A stretch of DNA of 64,000 nucleotides from Alishewanella jeotgali KCTC 22429 (GTDB lineage: Bacteria; Pseudomonadota; Gammaproteobacteria; Enterobacterales; Alteromonadaceae), in contig NZ_AHTH01000037.1 of NCBI RefSeq assembly GCF_000245735.1, forward strand, positions 62,001 to 126,000, written 5' to 3'. The notes beneath the pieces are model-generated. The model was not told the DNA's origin. It saw nothing but the letters and a program-made list of their open reading frames with translations, and ran no database searches. The translations under genes and the position numbers were made by a program. Below, in pieces: positions 53,274-61,745 of this stretch. Every line of letters begins with the position of its first letter. Position 1 is the stretch's first letter.

Positions 53274-53821
53274 GCGCCGGTCTCCGCAGTAGTACAGCCG
53301 CAGGCCGGACTATTTTTCAGGTGAGGAATAAAATTACAGGGGCCGGTATGGCCATCCAGCTGTGGCAAAATCAGTTGTTGCATCGCCAGGGTGCAGGCGG
53401 AACCTGAACCCGGCATCGCGAACACTAAGGTGCCATTGGCCAGCCCAGCCAAAGCACCGGATTGCATCGCCGCTGAGCCGAGTTGCTGCCAGGATAATTG
53501 CCGAAACAGCTCGCCAAAGCCCGGTACCGTTTGATCCAATAACGGTGTGACAGCAGCAACGGTGCAATTATCGGCGGCATAGCCGGTACCACCATTGATC
53601 AGGACAACCTGCACCTCGGTACTGGCGATCCAGCGGCTTAGCAGCGCCCTGAGCTGATAACGGTTATTCGGTAGCAGCGCGCGCTCAGCCAGTTGATGAC
53701 CGGCCTGGGTTAGCAACTGGCATAGCAGCTCACCACTGCTGTCATTTGCTGCGGTACGGCTGTCGGAGACGGTCAATACCGCCAGTTGTAGCGGATAAAA
53801 TTGTCGCGCAATTTTAGTCAT
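53270..53821 (-). CDS. moaB: MoaB family molybdenum cofactor protein
   Basis: 183-residue Mog-fold protein with [20 protein letters not shown] (GGTG motif) and VPGFGELFR, as in E. coli MoaB, whose precise role is unclear. It is distinct from the MogA at 12634. It overlaps mobA and moaC. Confidence 0.9.
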   Translation of the reverse strand: MTKIARQFYPLQLAVLTVSDSRTAANDSSGELLCQLLTQAGHQLAERALLPNNRYQLRALLSRWIASTEVQVVLINGGTGYAADNCTVAAVTPLLDQTVPGFGELFRQLSWQQLGSAAMQSGALAGLANGTLVFAMPGSGSACTLAMQQLILPQLDGHTGPCNFIPHLKNSPACGCTTAETGA

Positions 53822-54383
53822 GGCATGGTTCCTCCAAAATGGCAGCCTGCTGTAGTGTGCTCAGGCACTGCTGCCATTCTGCCGGGGTATTGGTATTGAA
53901 TAGTTCAGCGTCGGGCGCCGGGCGCACTGTGCAGCGCAGTTTTGCCAGCAGGGCCTTAACTGAGCGTTCACCGGCATCCAATTGTTGTTCGATCAGGTGC
54001 GCCAGCTTGGGGTCTGGTCGCAGTGCCAGTGGCAGTGGCCAATCGCGAAAACAGACCGCTTGTTCGTTGTCACCGGGCACTAATAGTTGCAGGCTGCCGG
54101 CGCTCAGCAGCGGTAAATCAATCGGCAGTACCAGCAACACCGGCTCAGTACAATAGCGCAGTGCAGCCGCGATACCGGCCAGTGGCCCCTGACCAGGCCT
54201 GAGATCCTGAATATAAGTAGTGCCGGGCTGATTGCGACTAAGCAGAATCTGGCTGGCGCCGGCTTGCTTCGCCAGTTGCTGCATATGTTGCAGCAAGCTT
54301 AGCTTACCCAGGCGCAGTTCGGCTTTATCCTGTCCCATCCGACGGGATTGGCCACCAGCTAAAATCAGGGCGCTAAATGACAT
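53814..54383 (-). CDS. mobA: molybdenum cofactor guanylyltransferase MobA
   Basis: 189-residue nucleotidyltransferase adding GMP to Moco to give the MGD form used by NarG. The N-terminal motif LILAGGQSRRMGQDKAEL is diagnostic, and LPIDLPLL follows. GGAG precedes the ATG. It sits unusually inside the moa operon, between moaA and moaB. Confidence 0.94.
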   Translation of the reverse strand: MSFSALILAGGQSRRMGQDKAELRLGKLSLLQHMQQLAKQAGASQILLSRNQPGTTYIQDLRPGQGPLAGIAAALRYCTEPVLLVLPIDLPLLSAGSLQLLVPGDNEQAVCFRDWPLPLALRPDPKLAHLIEQQLDAGERSVKALLAKLRCTVRPAPDAELFNTNTPAEWQQCLSTLQQAAILEEPCHD

Positions 54384-54421
54384 TGGTTACTCCAGCATGC
54401 TGTTGTAGACAAGACTGCGTC

Positions 54422-55393
54422 TTAGCCGCCAATTTGCGCTAAATGCCGGGTGCTGCCACTGTGCTGCTGTTGCAGTTGATGGCTCTCAGCTTTACCGGTT
54501 AGCGCTTGCTGCAGAAAGCGCTCCAAGGGTGCACTGTGCTCACTTTGTAGCAAGCTGCGTAGATCCTGATAGCTGTCGGTAAACAGACAGAGATACAGCT
54601 GCCCTTTGCTGGAAACCCGCAGGCGATTGCAATCGGCACAGAAATCTTTGCTGTAGGGCATAATCAGGCCGATGCGGCCCTGATAGTGCGGATGGGCGTA
54701 TTCCAATGCCGGGCCATCACTGATGCCTTTTGGCAATAACTGCCAGCCTTGGGTTTCCAACTGCTGCTGAATACTGGCGCCACTTAAATGCTGACGCTGA
54801 TAGAAGCTGAGGTTGTCGTTGGTGCGCATCAGCTCAATAAAGCGCAGCGACAAGTCCTGCTGTTTTACAAAGCTAAGAAAATCCGGCAACGCCAGCGCAT
54901 TATGCTGCTTTAACAGCACCGTATTGATTTTGACTTGCTTAATGCCAACGGCTTTGGCTGTGGCGACACCGGCCAGGATGTCGGCCAGTTTGTCCTGCCC
55001 TGTGACCAGATGAAAGGTCGCCGCGTCCAGGCTATCGACACTGACATTAACCGCATCCAGCCCTGCGGCTTGCCAGGCAGCGGCATCACGCTGTAAGCGA
55101 TAGCCATTAGTCGTCAGGGCGACTTTTTCGATGCCGGGTACTGCCTTACAGGTGGCGATAATTTCCGTTAAATCTTTACGCAGCGAAGGTTCACCACCGG
55201 TGATCCGGACTTTGCGGGTGCCGAGGCGGGCAAAGGAAGTGACCAAGCGGCGGATTTCCGGCAGCGTCAGCTCGCCGGCCCGGGAGTCACAGTCAGTGCC
55301 ATCGGGCAGGCAGTAAGTGCAGCGAAAGTTACAGCTTTCGGTTACGGAGAGCCGTAAATAGGTAAAACGGCGCTGATACGCATCAATAAGCAT
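54422..55393 (-). CDS. moaA: GTP 3',8-cyclase MoaA
   Basis: 323-residue radical SAM enzyme that starts Moco synthesis from GTP. The first cluster motif is CNFRCTYC and the second is CADCNRLRVSSKG with a distal Cys (LYLCLF). The C-terminus ends in Gly-Gly, needed for activity in the family. The start is ATG at 55393, after GGAAAGGTGT. First gene of a nine-gene operon. Confidence 0.96.
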   Translation of the reverse strand: MLIDAYQRRFTYLRLSVTESCNFRCTYCLPDGTDCDSRAGELTLPEIRRLVTSFARLGTRKVRITGGEPSLRKDLTEIIATCKAVPGIEKVALTTNGYRLQRDAAAWQAAGLDAVNVSVDSLDAATFHLVTGQDKLADILAGVATAKAVGIKQVKINTVLLKQHNALALPDFLSFVKQQDLSLRFIELMRTNDNLSFYQRQHLSGASIQQQLETQGWQLLPKGISDGPALEYAHPHYQGRIGLIMPYSKDFCADCNRLRVSSKGQLYLCLFTDSYQDLRSLLQSEHSAPLERFLQQALTGKAESHQLQQQHSGSTRHLAQIGG

Positions 55394-55395
55394 AC

Positions 55396-55500
55396 TAATG
55401 ACACCTTTCCAGGTTGGGAGGTGAGGCCGTTTCCCGCCACACCCGGTGGTATTATTACCACGGCACACCGTTCATACCTGCAGGCAGGGTTAGAGCCGGT
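55396..55500 (-). ncRNA. candidate Moco RNA motif (riboswitch) in the moaA leader
   Basis: The moaA leader contains nested GC-rich hairpins (for example CCGTGGTA...TACCACCGG) followed by CCTCCC-N-ACCTGGAAAGGTGT just before the start. The last block closely resembles the 3' part of the E. coli moaA Moco RNA, which also carries the ribosome site. I infer this from remembered sequence; the exact boundaries are approximate. Confidence 0.55.
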
Positions 55501-55571
55501 AGCTTCGGCGTTGTGTAGTAAGCTTAAAGTAATGAAGCAGCTTTTGTTATTGCCATGAAGGAGCGTTTGGC

Positions 55572-55587
55572 TACCCCTTAAGGGGTA
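55572..55587. promoter_or_regulatory. NarL 7-2-7 site upstream of the moa-mod operon
   Basis: TACCCCT-TA-AGGGGTA is a perfect 16-bp palindrome of two NarL heptamers, about 180 bp upstream of the moaA start and just after the stop of the c-di-GMP gene. Confidence 0.85.
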
Positions 55588-55592
55588 GGCGG

Positions 55593-58121
55593 TCAGTATT
55601 CAGCCGTAGTGTTACGCTTTGCCAAGAATAGCGTTAGCTCCGCAGCCGGCACCGCCGGCGATACCAGAAAACCCTGACCCGTGTCGCAGCCGGCCGCCAT
55701 CAGAAAGTCGCGCTGTGCCTGCTGCTCGATACCCTCGGCAATAACTTCTAAGCCCAGTGCCTTGGCCATGGCGATAATGGCCAGGGTGATCTGACTATCA
55801 CTCTCACTTTGCGGTAAATCGCGGATAAAGCTGCGGTCAATTTTTAGCGCATCCAATGGCAGGCGACGCAGATAAGATAGTGAAGAGTAACCGGTACCAA
55901 AGTCGTCAATTGATAAGCGTAAACCCAGCGCCTTAAGTTCCGTCAGTACACTTAAGGTATAGTCAGCGTGCTCCGGGATTAAACAGCTTTCGGTTAGCTC
56001 CAGCTCCAGCAAGGAAGCATCGATATCAGTTTGCTGCAAAATCGCCCGTAGCCGGGGCAGAAAATCGGCTTCCGCCAGCTGTAATGCCGAAATATTGACT
56101 GCCACCGGCAGCGCCCGCTCACCCCAGCGCCTCAGTTGATGGCAAACCTGACGTAACACCTGTTCGCCCAACTGGTGAATGAGCCCAAGCTTTTCCGCCA
56201 GCGGAATAAACAGTGCCGGTGAAATCATCCCCAGCTCCGCATCTTGCCAGCGCACCAGCGCTTCCAGACCGATAATATCGCCGCTCTGTAACGCAAATTT
56301 GGGCTGATAATAGACCTGCAGCAGTTGCTGACGCAGTGCCAGGCGTAGCGCTTGCTCCAGCTTTAGTTCCTCTTCATTTTGTAAGCCGCTACTGGCCTGA
56401 TAAAAACTAAACTGATTGCGGCCGGCACTTTTCGCCTGATACATGGCGACATCGGCATGTTTGACTAACAACTCGGCATTGTGGCCATCTTTCGGATAGA
56501 CACTGATGCCGATACTGGTGGTTAAAAAGAACTCCTGCTCCAATAGCTTTGCCGGCCGTTCGAATTGCGAAATCAGCCGCTGCGCCAGGTTTTCCAGTGA
56601 TTTCACACAACTGACTTCCGGGATCAGAATGGTAAATTCATCGCCGCCAATACGGGCCACAGATTCGCCCTCACGCACTGTCGCCTGTAAGCGCTTTGCG
56701 ACTTCTTTTAATGCCTGATCGCCGGCCAGATGCCCCAGCGTATCGTTAATCCGTTTAAACAAGTCTAAATCAAGAAACATCACCGCCAGCGTGTGCTTAT
56801 GGCGATGGGCATTGGCCAGTGCCAGTTGCAGCCGATCGAAAAACATCCGCCGGTTTGCCAGCCCGGTTAGCTCATCCATATAGGCCAGTTGATGGATTTT
56901 CTCTTCCTGCTGTTTACGCTCGGTAATATCACTAAAAATAGACGCATACTGGGTAATCCGGCCATCTTCAGCGCGGATGGCAGTAATGCTTAGCCATTGC
57001 GGGTAGAGTTCACCGTTTTTGCGTTTATTCCAGATTTCACCCTGCCAGTGGCCTTGTTCGAGTAGGGTTTGCCACATCCGGCGGTAAAAATCCGCGGTAT
57101 GTAAACCGGAGCTGAGCAGACGCGGGGTTTGGCCAACGGCCTCTTCCTGACTATAGCCGGTCAGTTTAGTAAAGCTGGGATTCACCGACTGAATAAAGCC
57201 GTGTTGATCGGTAATCATAATGCCGTCCATCGACGCATCAATCACTTTATGTGCCAGCCGTAAATAGTCGGCCGAAGTACGTAGTGCATTATCGCGGTCA
57301 CGTAATGCCGTTTTCAGCTGCTCAATATAGGCATATTCAACGTTGCGCAGAATGGCACTAAAAGACAGTAAACCACAAATATTGTCATCTTTGGTGACGC
57401 CAAGATGACGAATGCCATGCTCGGTCAACTGCTCTACCGCTTGTAGCAGCGTCAATTCCGGCGCTACCGTTAGTAGTGGTCGGCTGGCCAGCTCGCCTAT
57501 TGATGACACGTCACAGTTCTCTGCCAGTAAACGCACCAGATCGCGTTCAGTGACCAGCCCGTAATCATCAGCTCCAAAGCAGATAATGGCGGCGTCAGCG
57601 CGGTGATGGCGCATTTCCGCCACCGCTTCAGCCAAAGGCAAGGCGGCAGCCAAATGCAGCGGTGCCTTGTCAACACAGCTGCCAACGTCCCGAAAGCGCA
57701 GATAAAATTCAATTTTTTGCTGGCGGATAATATCGCTTTGCGTCAGTAACCCTATCGGCCGTTGTTGTGGATCCACTACCAGCAAGCGGCGGATATTATG
57801 ATTCAGCATTAAACTGGCTGCACCGCTAACCCGGGTCAAACCACTGGCACTGATCACCGGTGATGACATCACTGAGCCAACCTTGATCTCTGACGGTTTA
57901 CTGTCGGCAAAGTCCAGTTTACGGGTGTCAGCTTCTGACCAGATGCCAGTGATCTGACCTTGCTCTTCTACCAAAATACAGCTGACACCATGACTGCGCA
58001 TTAGCTTTGCGGCTTGTTGCAGGCTGGTTTGTGGCGGGCAGGTTAGCAAGGGCTTTTTAATCAGCTCAGCGATGATCGGCTCGGCGTCGGTATTTTCAGT
58101 ACCTAATAACAGCTCAGACAT
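55593..58121 (-). CDS. CBS-PAS-GGDEF-EAL c-di-GMP protein
   Basis: 842-residue soluble protein with no membrane segment. Two CBS pairs (about 20-135 and 145-260) should bind an adenine nucleotide; then come a PAS domain (about 285-400), GGDEF (intact, 492-496, but the inhibitory RxxD site reads REGE) and EAL (620-622, with LELTES and DDFGTGYSS intact). It could sense energy charge and redox or a ligand. Its promoter carries an FNR box with one mismatch at the class II position. It is upstream of moaA on the same strand. Confidence 0.9.
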   Translation of the reverse strand: MSELLLGTENTDAEPIIAELIKKPLLTCPPQTSLQQAAKLMRSHGVSCILVEEQGQITGIWSEADTRKLDFADSKPSEIKVGSVMSSPVISASGLTRVSGAASLMLNHNIRRLLVVDPQQRPIGLLTQSDIIRQQKIEFYLRFRDVGSCVDKAPLHLAAALPLAEAVAEMRHHRADAAIICFGADDYGLVTERDLVRLLAENCDVSSIGELASRPLLTVAPELTLLQAVEQLTEHGIRHLGVTKDDNICGLLSFSAILRNVEYAYIEQLKTALRDRDNALRTSADYLRLAHKVIDASMDGIMITDQHGFIQSVNPSFTKLTGYSQEEAVGQTPRLLSSGLHTADFYRRMWQTLLEQGHWQGEIWNKRKNGELYPQWLSITAIRAEDGRITQYASIFSDITERKQQEEKIHQLAYMDELTGLANRRMFFDRLQLALANAHRHKHTLAVMFLDLDLFKRINDTLGHLAGDQALKEVAKRLQATVREGESVARIGGDEFTILIPEVSCVKSLENLAQRLISQFERPAKLLEQEFFLTTSIGISVYPKDGHNAELLVKHADVAMYQAKSAGRNQFSFYQASSGLQNEEELKLEQALRLALRQQLLQVYYQPKFALQSGDIIGLEALVRWQDAELGMISPALFIPLAEKLGLIHQLGEQVLRQVCHQLRRWGERALPVAVNISALQLAEADFLPRLRAILQQTDIDASLLELELTESCLIPEHADYTLSVLTELKALGLRLSIDDFGTGYSSLSYLRRLPLDALKIDRSFIRDLPQSESDSQITLAIIAMAKALGLEVIAEGIEQQAQRDFLMAAGCDTGQGFLVSPAVPAAELTLFLAKRNTTAEY

Positions 58122-58180
58122 AGAATGCTCAATGTAGCGGTAAGATGGTAGCTAGTATAAAAGTATCAGCTGGAGGGGTA

Positions 58181-58194
58181 TTGATCTGGAACAA
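58181..58194. promoter_or_regulatory. FNR/Anr box of the CBS-PAS-GGDEF-EAL gene
   Basis: TTGATCTGGAACAA differs from the FNR consensus at one position. On the minus strand -10 TATACT lies at 58154-58159, giving a start near 58147 and the box at about -41. Confidence 0.75.
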
Positions 58195-58343
58195 GGCTGC
58201 TTAAGAAGTGAGCGCATAGGTTGGACCGACCAGTATATGAAGAAAGTGTGATTTAGTCAGCTGGTGAAGCTTGCGCTGGATCAATGCAAGGCACAAATAG
58301 CCGGTTAAAATCGGCGCCCCAGATCTTGATTGAGACCCAACCT

Positions 58344-59660
58344 ATGTTTAAACCCGAACTGTTATCCCCTGCCGGTAGCTTAAAAGCGATGCGACTGGCC
58401 TTTGCTTATGGTGCCGATGCCGTCTATGCCGGCCAGCCGCGCTATAGTTTGCGGGTGCGCAATAATGAGTTTGACTTAGCGGCGCTGGAAACCGGGATCA
58501 ACGAAGCCCATGCCTTGGGTAAGCGCTTTTATGTGGTCGTCAATATCGCACCGCATAACAGTAAGTTGACCACCTTTATCCGCGACATGCAGCCGGTGGT
58601 GGCGTTAAAGCCGGATGCACTGATTGTGTCTGATCCTGGTGTGATTTATTTGTTGCGGCAGCATTTCCCGGAGCAGCCATTACATCTATCGGTGCAGGCC
58701 AATACTGTTAACTGGGCGGCGGTTAAATTCTGGCAAACGCAGGGGGTGGAGCGGGTGATTCTGTCACGCGAATTATCTGTCGAGGAAATTGCTGAAATCC
58801 GCCGTGAAGTGCCGGAAATGGAGCTGGAGGTTTTTGTGCACGGCGCGCTCTGTATGGCCTATTCCGGGCGGTGTTTATTATCGGGTTATATCAATAAGCG
58901 CGATCCGAATCAGGGCACCTGCACTAATTCCTGCCGCTGGCCCTATCAGGTGCATGCTGCTGTGGAAGATGAAGTAGGGCAATTTAAGCCGATCAGTACC
59001 CCGGCACTGCTGGAAGAGCAGGGACGGCCGGGAGAGCTGATGACCATCGACGAAGATCTGCATGGCACCTATATTCTGAATTCAAAAGACTTACGGGCGG
59101 TTGAGCATGTGCCGGCGTTAACCGCCATGGGCGTGCATTCCCTGAAAATTGAGGGCCGCACTAAGTCACCTTACTATGTTGCCCGTACTGCTCAGGTGTA
59201 TCGCAAGGCGATTGATGATGCCGTTGCTGGCAAAGCTTTTGATAGCAAGCTGTTAAGTGAATTGGAAGGCATGGCTAATCGTGGTTTTACGGAGGGCTTT
59301 TTACGTCGCCATAAGCCGCAGGAGACGCAAAATTATGATACCAGTCACAGTGTGGGTGAGCAGTTACTGGTTGGCGAGTTTATCGCTGAGCAGGATAGCG
59401 AAGGCTTTGCGTTACTGGAGGTAAAAAACCAGTTTGCGGTTGGCGATCAGCTGATTTTAATGACGCCACGGGGTAATCAGCCGTTCCGACTTGAAGCATT
59501 GCGTAATCAGCAGGATCAGGATCTGCTGCTGGCGCCCGGTGCCTGTTATCAGCTAAAGGTAAAGCTGCCGGCACAGGTTCTATTGCAGCATGCGATGTTG
59601 CTAAAACAGCTACCCGTTGCCAGTGCGGCAGCAGCCGGTTTAGCAACAGAGATTGTGTAA
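58344..59660 (+). CDS. trhP: tRNA 5-hydroxyuridine modification protein YegQ/TrhP (U32 family)
   Basis: 438-residue U32 protein very close to E. coli YegQ (KPELLSPAGSLKAMR, YAGQPRYSLRVRNNEF, HGALCMAYSGRCLLSGY, KRDPNQGTCTNSCRW). TrhP takes part in prephenate-dependent hydroxylation of U34 in tRNA and probably carries an Fe-S cluster at the Cys residues listed. I start at ATG 58344, where similarity begins; the open frame extends 20 codons upstream. It is followed 1 bp later by a ferredoxin gene. Confidence 0.93.
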   Translation: MFKPELLSPAGSLKAMRLAFAYGADAVYAGQPRYSLRVRNNEFDLAALETGINEAHALGKRFYVVVNIAPHNSKLTTFIRDMQPVVALKPDALIVSDPGVIYLLRQHFPEQPLHLSVQANTVNWAAVKFWQTQGVERVILSRELSVEEIAEIRREVPEMELEVFVHGALCMAYSGRCLLSGYINKRDPNQGTCTNSCRWPYQVHAAVEDEVGQFKPISTPALLEEQGRPGELMTIDEDLHGTYILNSKDLRAVEHVPALTAMGVHSLKIEGRTKSPYYVARTAQVYRKAIDDAVAGKAFDSKLLSELEGMANRGFTEGFLRRHKPQETQNYDTSHSVGEQLLVGEFIAEQDSEGFALLEVKNQFAVGDQLILMTPRGNQPFRLEALRNQQDQDLLLAPGACYQLKVKLPAQVLLQHAMLLKQLPVASAAAAGLATEIV

Positions 59661-59661
59661 G

Positions 59662-59859
59662 ATGACAGCCGTTATTGAGGTAAGTTGTATCAATTGTGAT
59701 ATGTGTGTGCCAGAGTGCCCAAATGAAGCCATTAGCATGGGACCGCTGCATTACCAGGTGGATCCGGCACGCTGCACTGAGTGTATTGGCTTTTATGAAA
59801 AGCCGACCTGCATTGAGGTCTGTCCGATTGATTGTATTGAATTAATTGACCCCAGCTGA
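59662..59859 (+). CDS. yfhL: YfhL-type 4Fe-4S ferredoxin
   Basis: 65-residue ferredoxin with two cluster motifs: CINCDMCVPECPNEAI near the N-terminus and CTECIGFYEKPTCIEVCP. It is shorter at the C-terminus than E. coli YfhL. It starts at ATG 59662, 1 bp after the trhP stop, so the two are co-translated and the ferredoxin may supply electrons to or support the TrhP reaction. Confidence 0.9.
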   Translation: MTAVIEVSCINCDMCVPECPNEAISMGPLHYQVDPARCTECIGFYEKPTCIEVCPIDCIELIDPS

Positions 59860-59900
59860 CGCTTGCTTTACGGCATCTGGCCATCTAAGATGGAGTCACC

Positions 59901-61721
59901 TTGTGCTCGCCGTTAGATAAGATGATGCCATCCCCACTCAGTACGGAGGAAACGTTCCGGCAACTCGCTGATGTGCTGACGCAGAGCGGTTACCCGGATT
60001 TTTTACCCACCTTGGTACAACGTATCGCCCACCTGCTTGATGTTGAATTTTGTCTGATTGCTGATACGACACTCAATGCCGCCGAAGCGACGACCGTTGC
60101 CTTATGGGGCAACGGACAATTACTGGACAATATCAGTTACCCGCTTAAAGGGACGCCCTGCGAAACCGTGCCAGAGCGGGAGCCCTGTTTGTATCAGCAG
60201 GGCGTATGTCAGGCGTTTCCGGATGATAGGTTGCTGGTGGACCTGGGGGTTGAGAGTTACCTTGGCATGCCTATTCTGAATACCAGTGGTCAGAAGCTGG
60301 GTATCTTAAGCATTATGGCGGCCAAGGCTTTGCCGCGGCCGGATATCAGCCGTGAGGTATTGCGTATCGCTGCAGCTCAGGTCGGTGCCGAGCTGGAGCG
60401 CAGCCAGAGTGAGCGCTTTATCCGCAAACTTACCTATCGCGATGCGGTCACCCAGTTGCCAAATCGTGCGCATTTGCTGGAAAAGTTGCAAAACTGGCCG
60501 AGAGTCGATGGCAACAGAGCCGGTTTGGGCGTAGCGCTGATTGATATCAGCCGCTTTAAAGAATTAAACGATCTCTTTAGTTTTAAAGTGGGCGATGAAA
60601 TCCTGGCTGCTGCCGCCAAGCGGATGCGCGATGATTTACCAGAGAGCTGCTACCTGGCGCGCTATTCTGCCGACCAGTTTGCGCTATTAAGCCCGGTGTA
60701 TTCGGTCCGTGAGCTGGAGCAATTATGCCGGCAGGTACAAAAGCTGTTTATGTGGCCCTTTCATTGTGCCGGCAGAGATTTTGCGCTGAATGTGAATCTG
60801 GGCTGTGCCCTGGTCACTGCCGAAGAGCTGAATGGTCCGGAATTACTGCGTTTTGCCAGTATTGCGCTGGCCGAGGCAAAAAGTAGTGGTAGTGGCCTAA
60901 AGGTGTTCGAGCCGTCAATGAGCCAGGCGCTTAGCGAACGGCAAAAGGTATTAGAAAAGTTTATGCTGGCGCTACGCAGTGGCAAGCTCAGTTTAAACTA
61001 TCAACCACAACTGGATCTGGCGAGCGGCCAGTTATCGGGTGCGGAAGCACTCTGTCGCTGGCATGATGACGAATGGGGTTGGGTCAGTCCAGATACCTTT
61101 ATCCCGCTGGCCGAAGAGCGTGGCCTGATGCCGGAGTTGGGAAATTGGGTAATGCAAACTGCCTGTCGGCAACTGAATCTGTGGCAGCAAAAAGGTTATC
61201 GTTTGCCGGGCCGGTTATCGGTCAATGTCTCGGCCCGCCAGCTCGATAATGAGCAATTAGTAAGTGACTTTGCAGTCTGTAGCAGCGGTATTGCGCCCAC
61301 CCAGATTGAACTGGAAGTGACAGAATCGTTGATTATGCGTAATCCGGAGCAGTCACTGCGGCAAATGGCCGAGCTGGAAGCGATGGGTTTTAGCTGGGCC
61401 ATTGATGATTTTGGTACTGGCTACTCTTCGCTGGCTTATCTGACCCGTTTTCGCGCCTCTACGCTAAAGATTGATCGCGCCTTTATCAATAATATCCCCG
61501 GTGATCACCATCATAATATGGTGGTAAAAACCATTCTGGCGATGGCGAAAAGTCTGGATATGCTAACCATTGCCGAAGGGGTGGAAACGGCAGAGCAGGC
61601 GGCTTATCTGTTGCAACTCGGCTGTGCCCGCGCGCAGGGCTACCATTTTGGTAAACCGGTACCGGCCGATGAGTTTGCTGAGCGATGGTTAAAGCCTCTT
61701 GCTGCAAAGACCACTGCTTAA
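59901..61721 (+). CDS. GAF-GGDEF(degenerate)-EAL phosphodiesterase-like protein
   Basis: 606-residue soluble protein with GAF (about 15-175), a degenerate GGDEF domain whose active-site loop reads SADQF in place of GGDEF, and an EAL domain (GAEALCRW, ELEVTES, IDDFGTGYSS intact). It should hydrolyse c-di-GMP and not make it. The start is TTG at 59901, with GGAGT five bases upstream; ATG codons at 59922/59925 have no ribosome site. No FNR or NarL site is visible in the short gap before it. Confidence 0.87.
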   Translation: MCSPLDKMMPSPLSTEETFRQLADVLTQSGYPDFLPTLVQRIAHLLDVEFCLIADTTLNAAEATTVALWGNGQLLDNISYPLKGTPCETVPEREPCLYQQGVCQAFPDDRLLVDLGVESYLGMPILNTSGQKLGILSIMAAKALPRPDISREVLRIAAAQVGAELERSQSERFIRKLTYRDAVTQLPNRAHLLEKLQNWPRVDGNRAGLGVALIDISRFKELNDLFSFKVGDEILAAAAKRMRDDLPESCYLARYSADQFALLSPVYSVRELEQLCRQVQKLFMWPFHCAGRDFALNVNLGCALVTAEELNGPELLRFASIALAEAKSSGSGLKVFEPSMSQALSERQKVLEKFMLALRSGKLSLNYQPQLDLASGQLSGAEALCRWHDDEWGWVSPDTFIPLAEERGLMPELGNWVMQTACRQLNLWQQKGYRLPGRLSVNVSARQLDNEQLVSDFAVCSSGIAPTQIELEVTESLIMRNPEQSLRQMAELEAMGFSWAIDDFGTGYSSLAYLTRFRASTLKIDRAFINNIPGDHHHNMVVKTILAMAKSLDMLTIAEGVETAEQAAYLLQLGCARAQGYHFGKPVPADEFAERWLKPLAAKTTA

Positions 61722-61745
61722 CGCCTTACCGAAGCTAAGTTATTT

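Noticed and set aside
53270-53821. moaB as a duplicate mogA
   Set aside because: The two proteins share the Mog fold but differ in diagnostic motifs (NGGTGY versus TTGGTGPAKRDVTPE), so they are MoaB and MogA and not recent copies.
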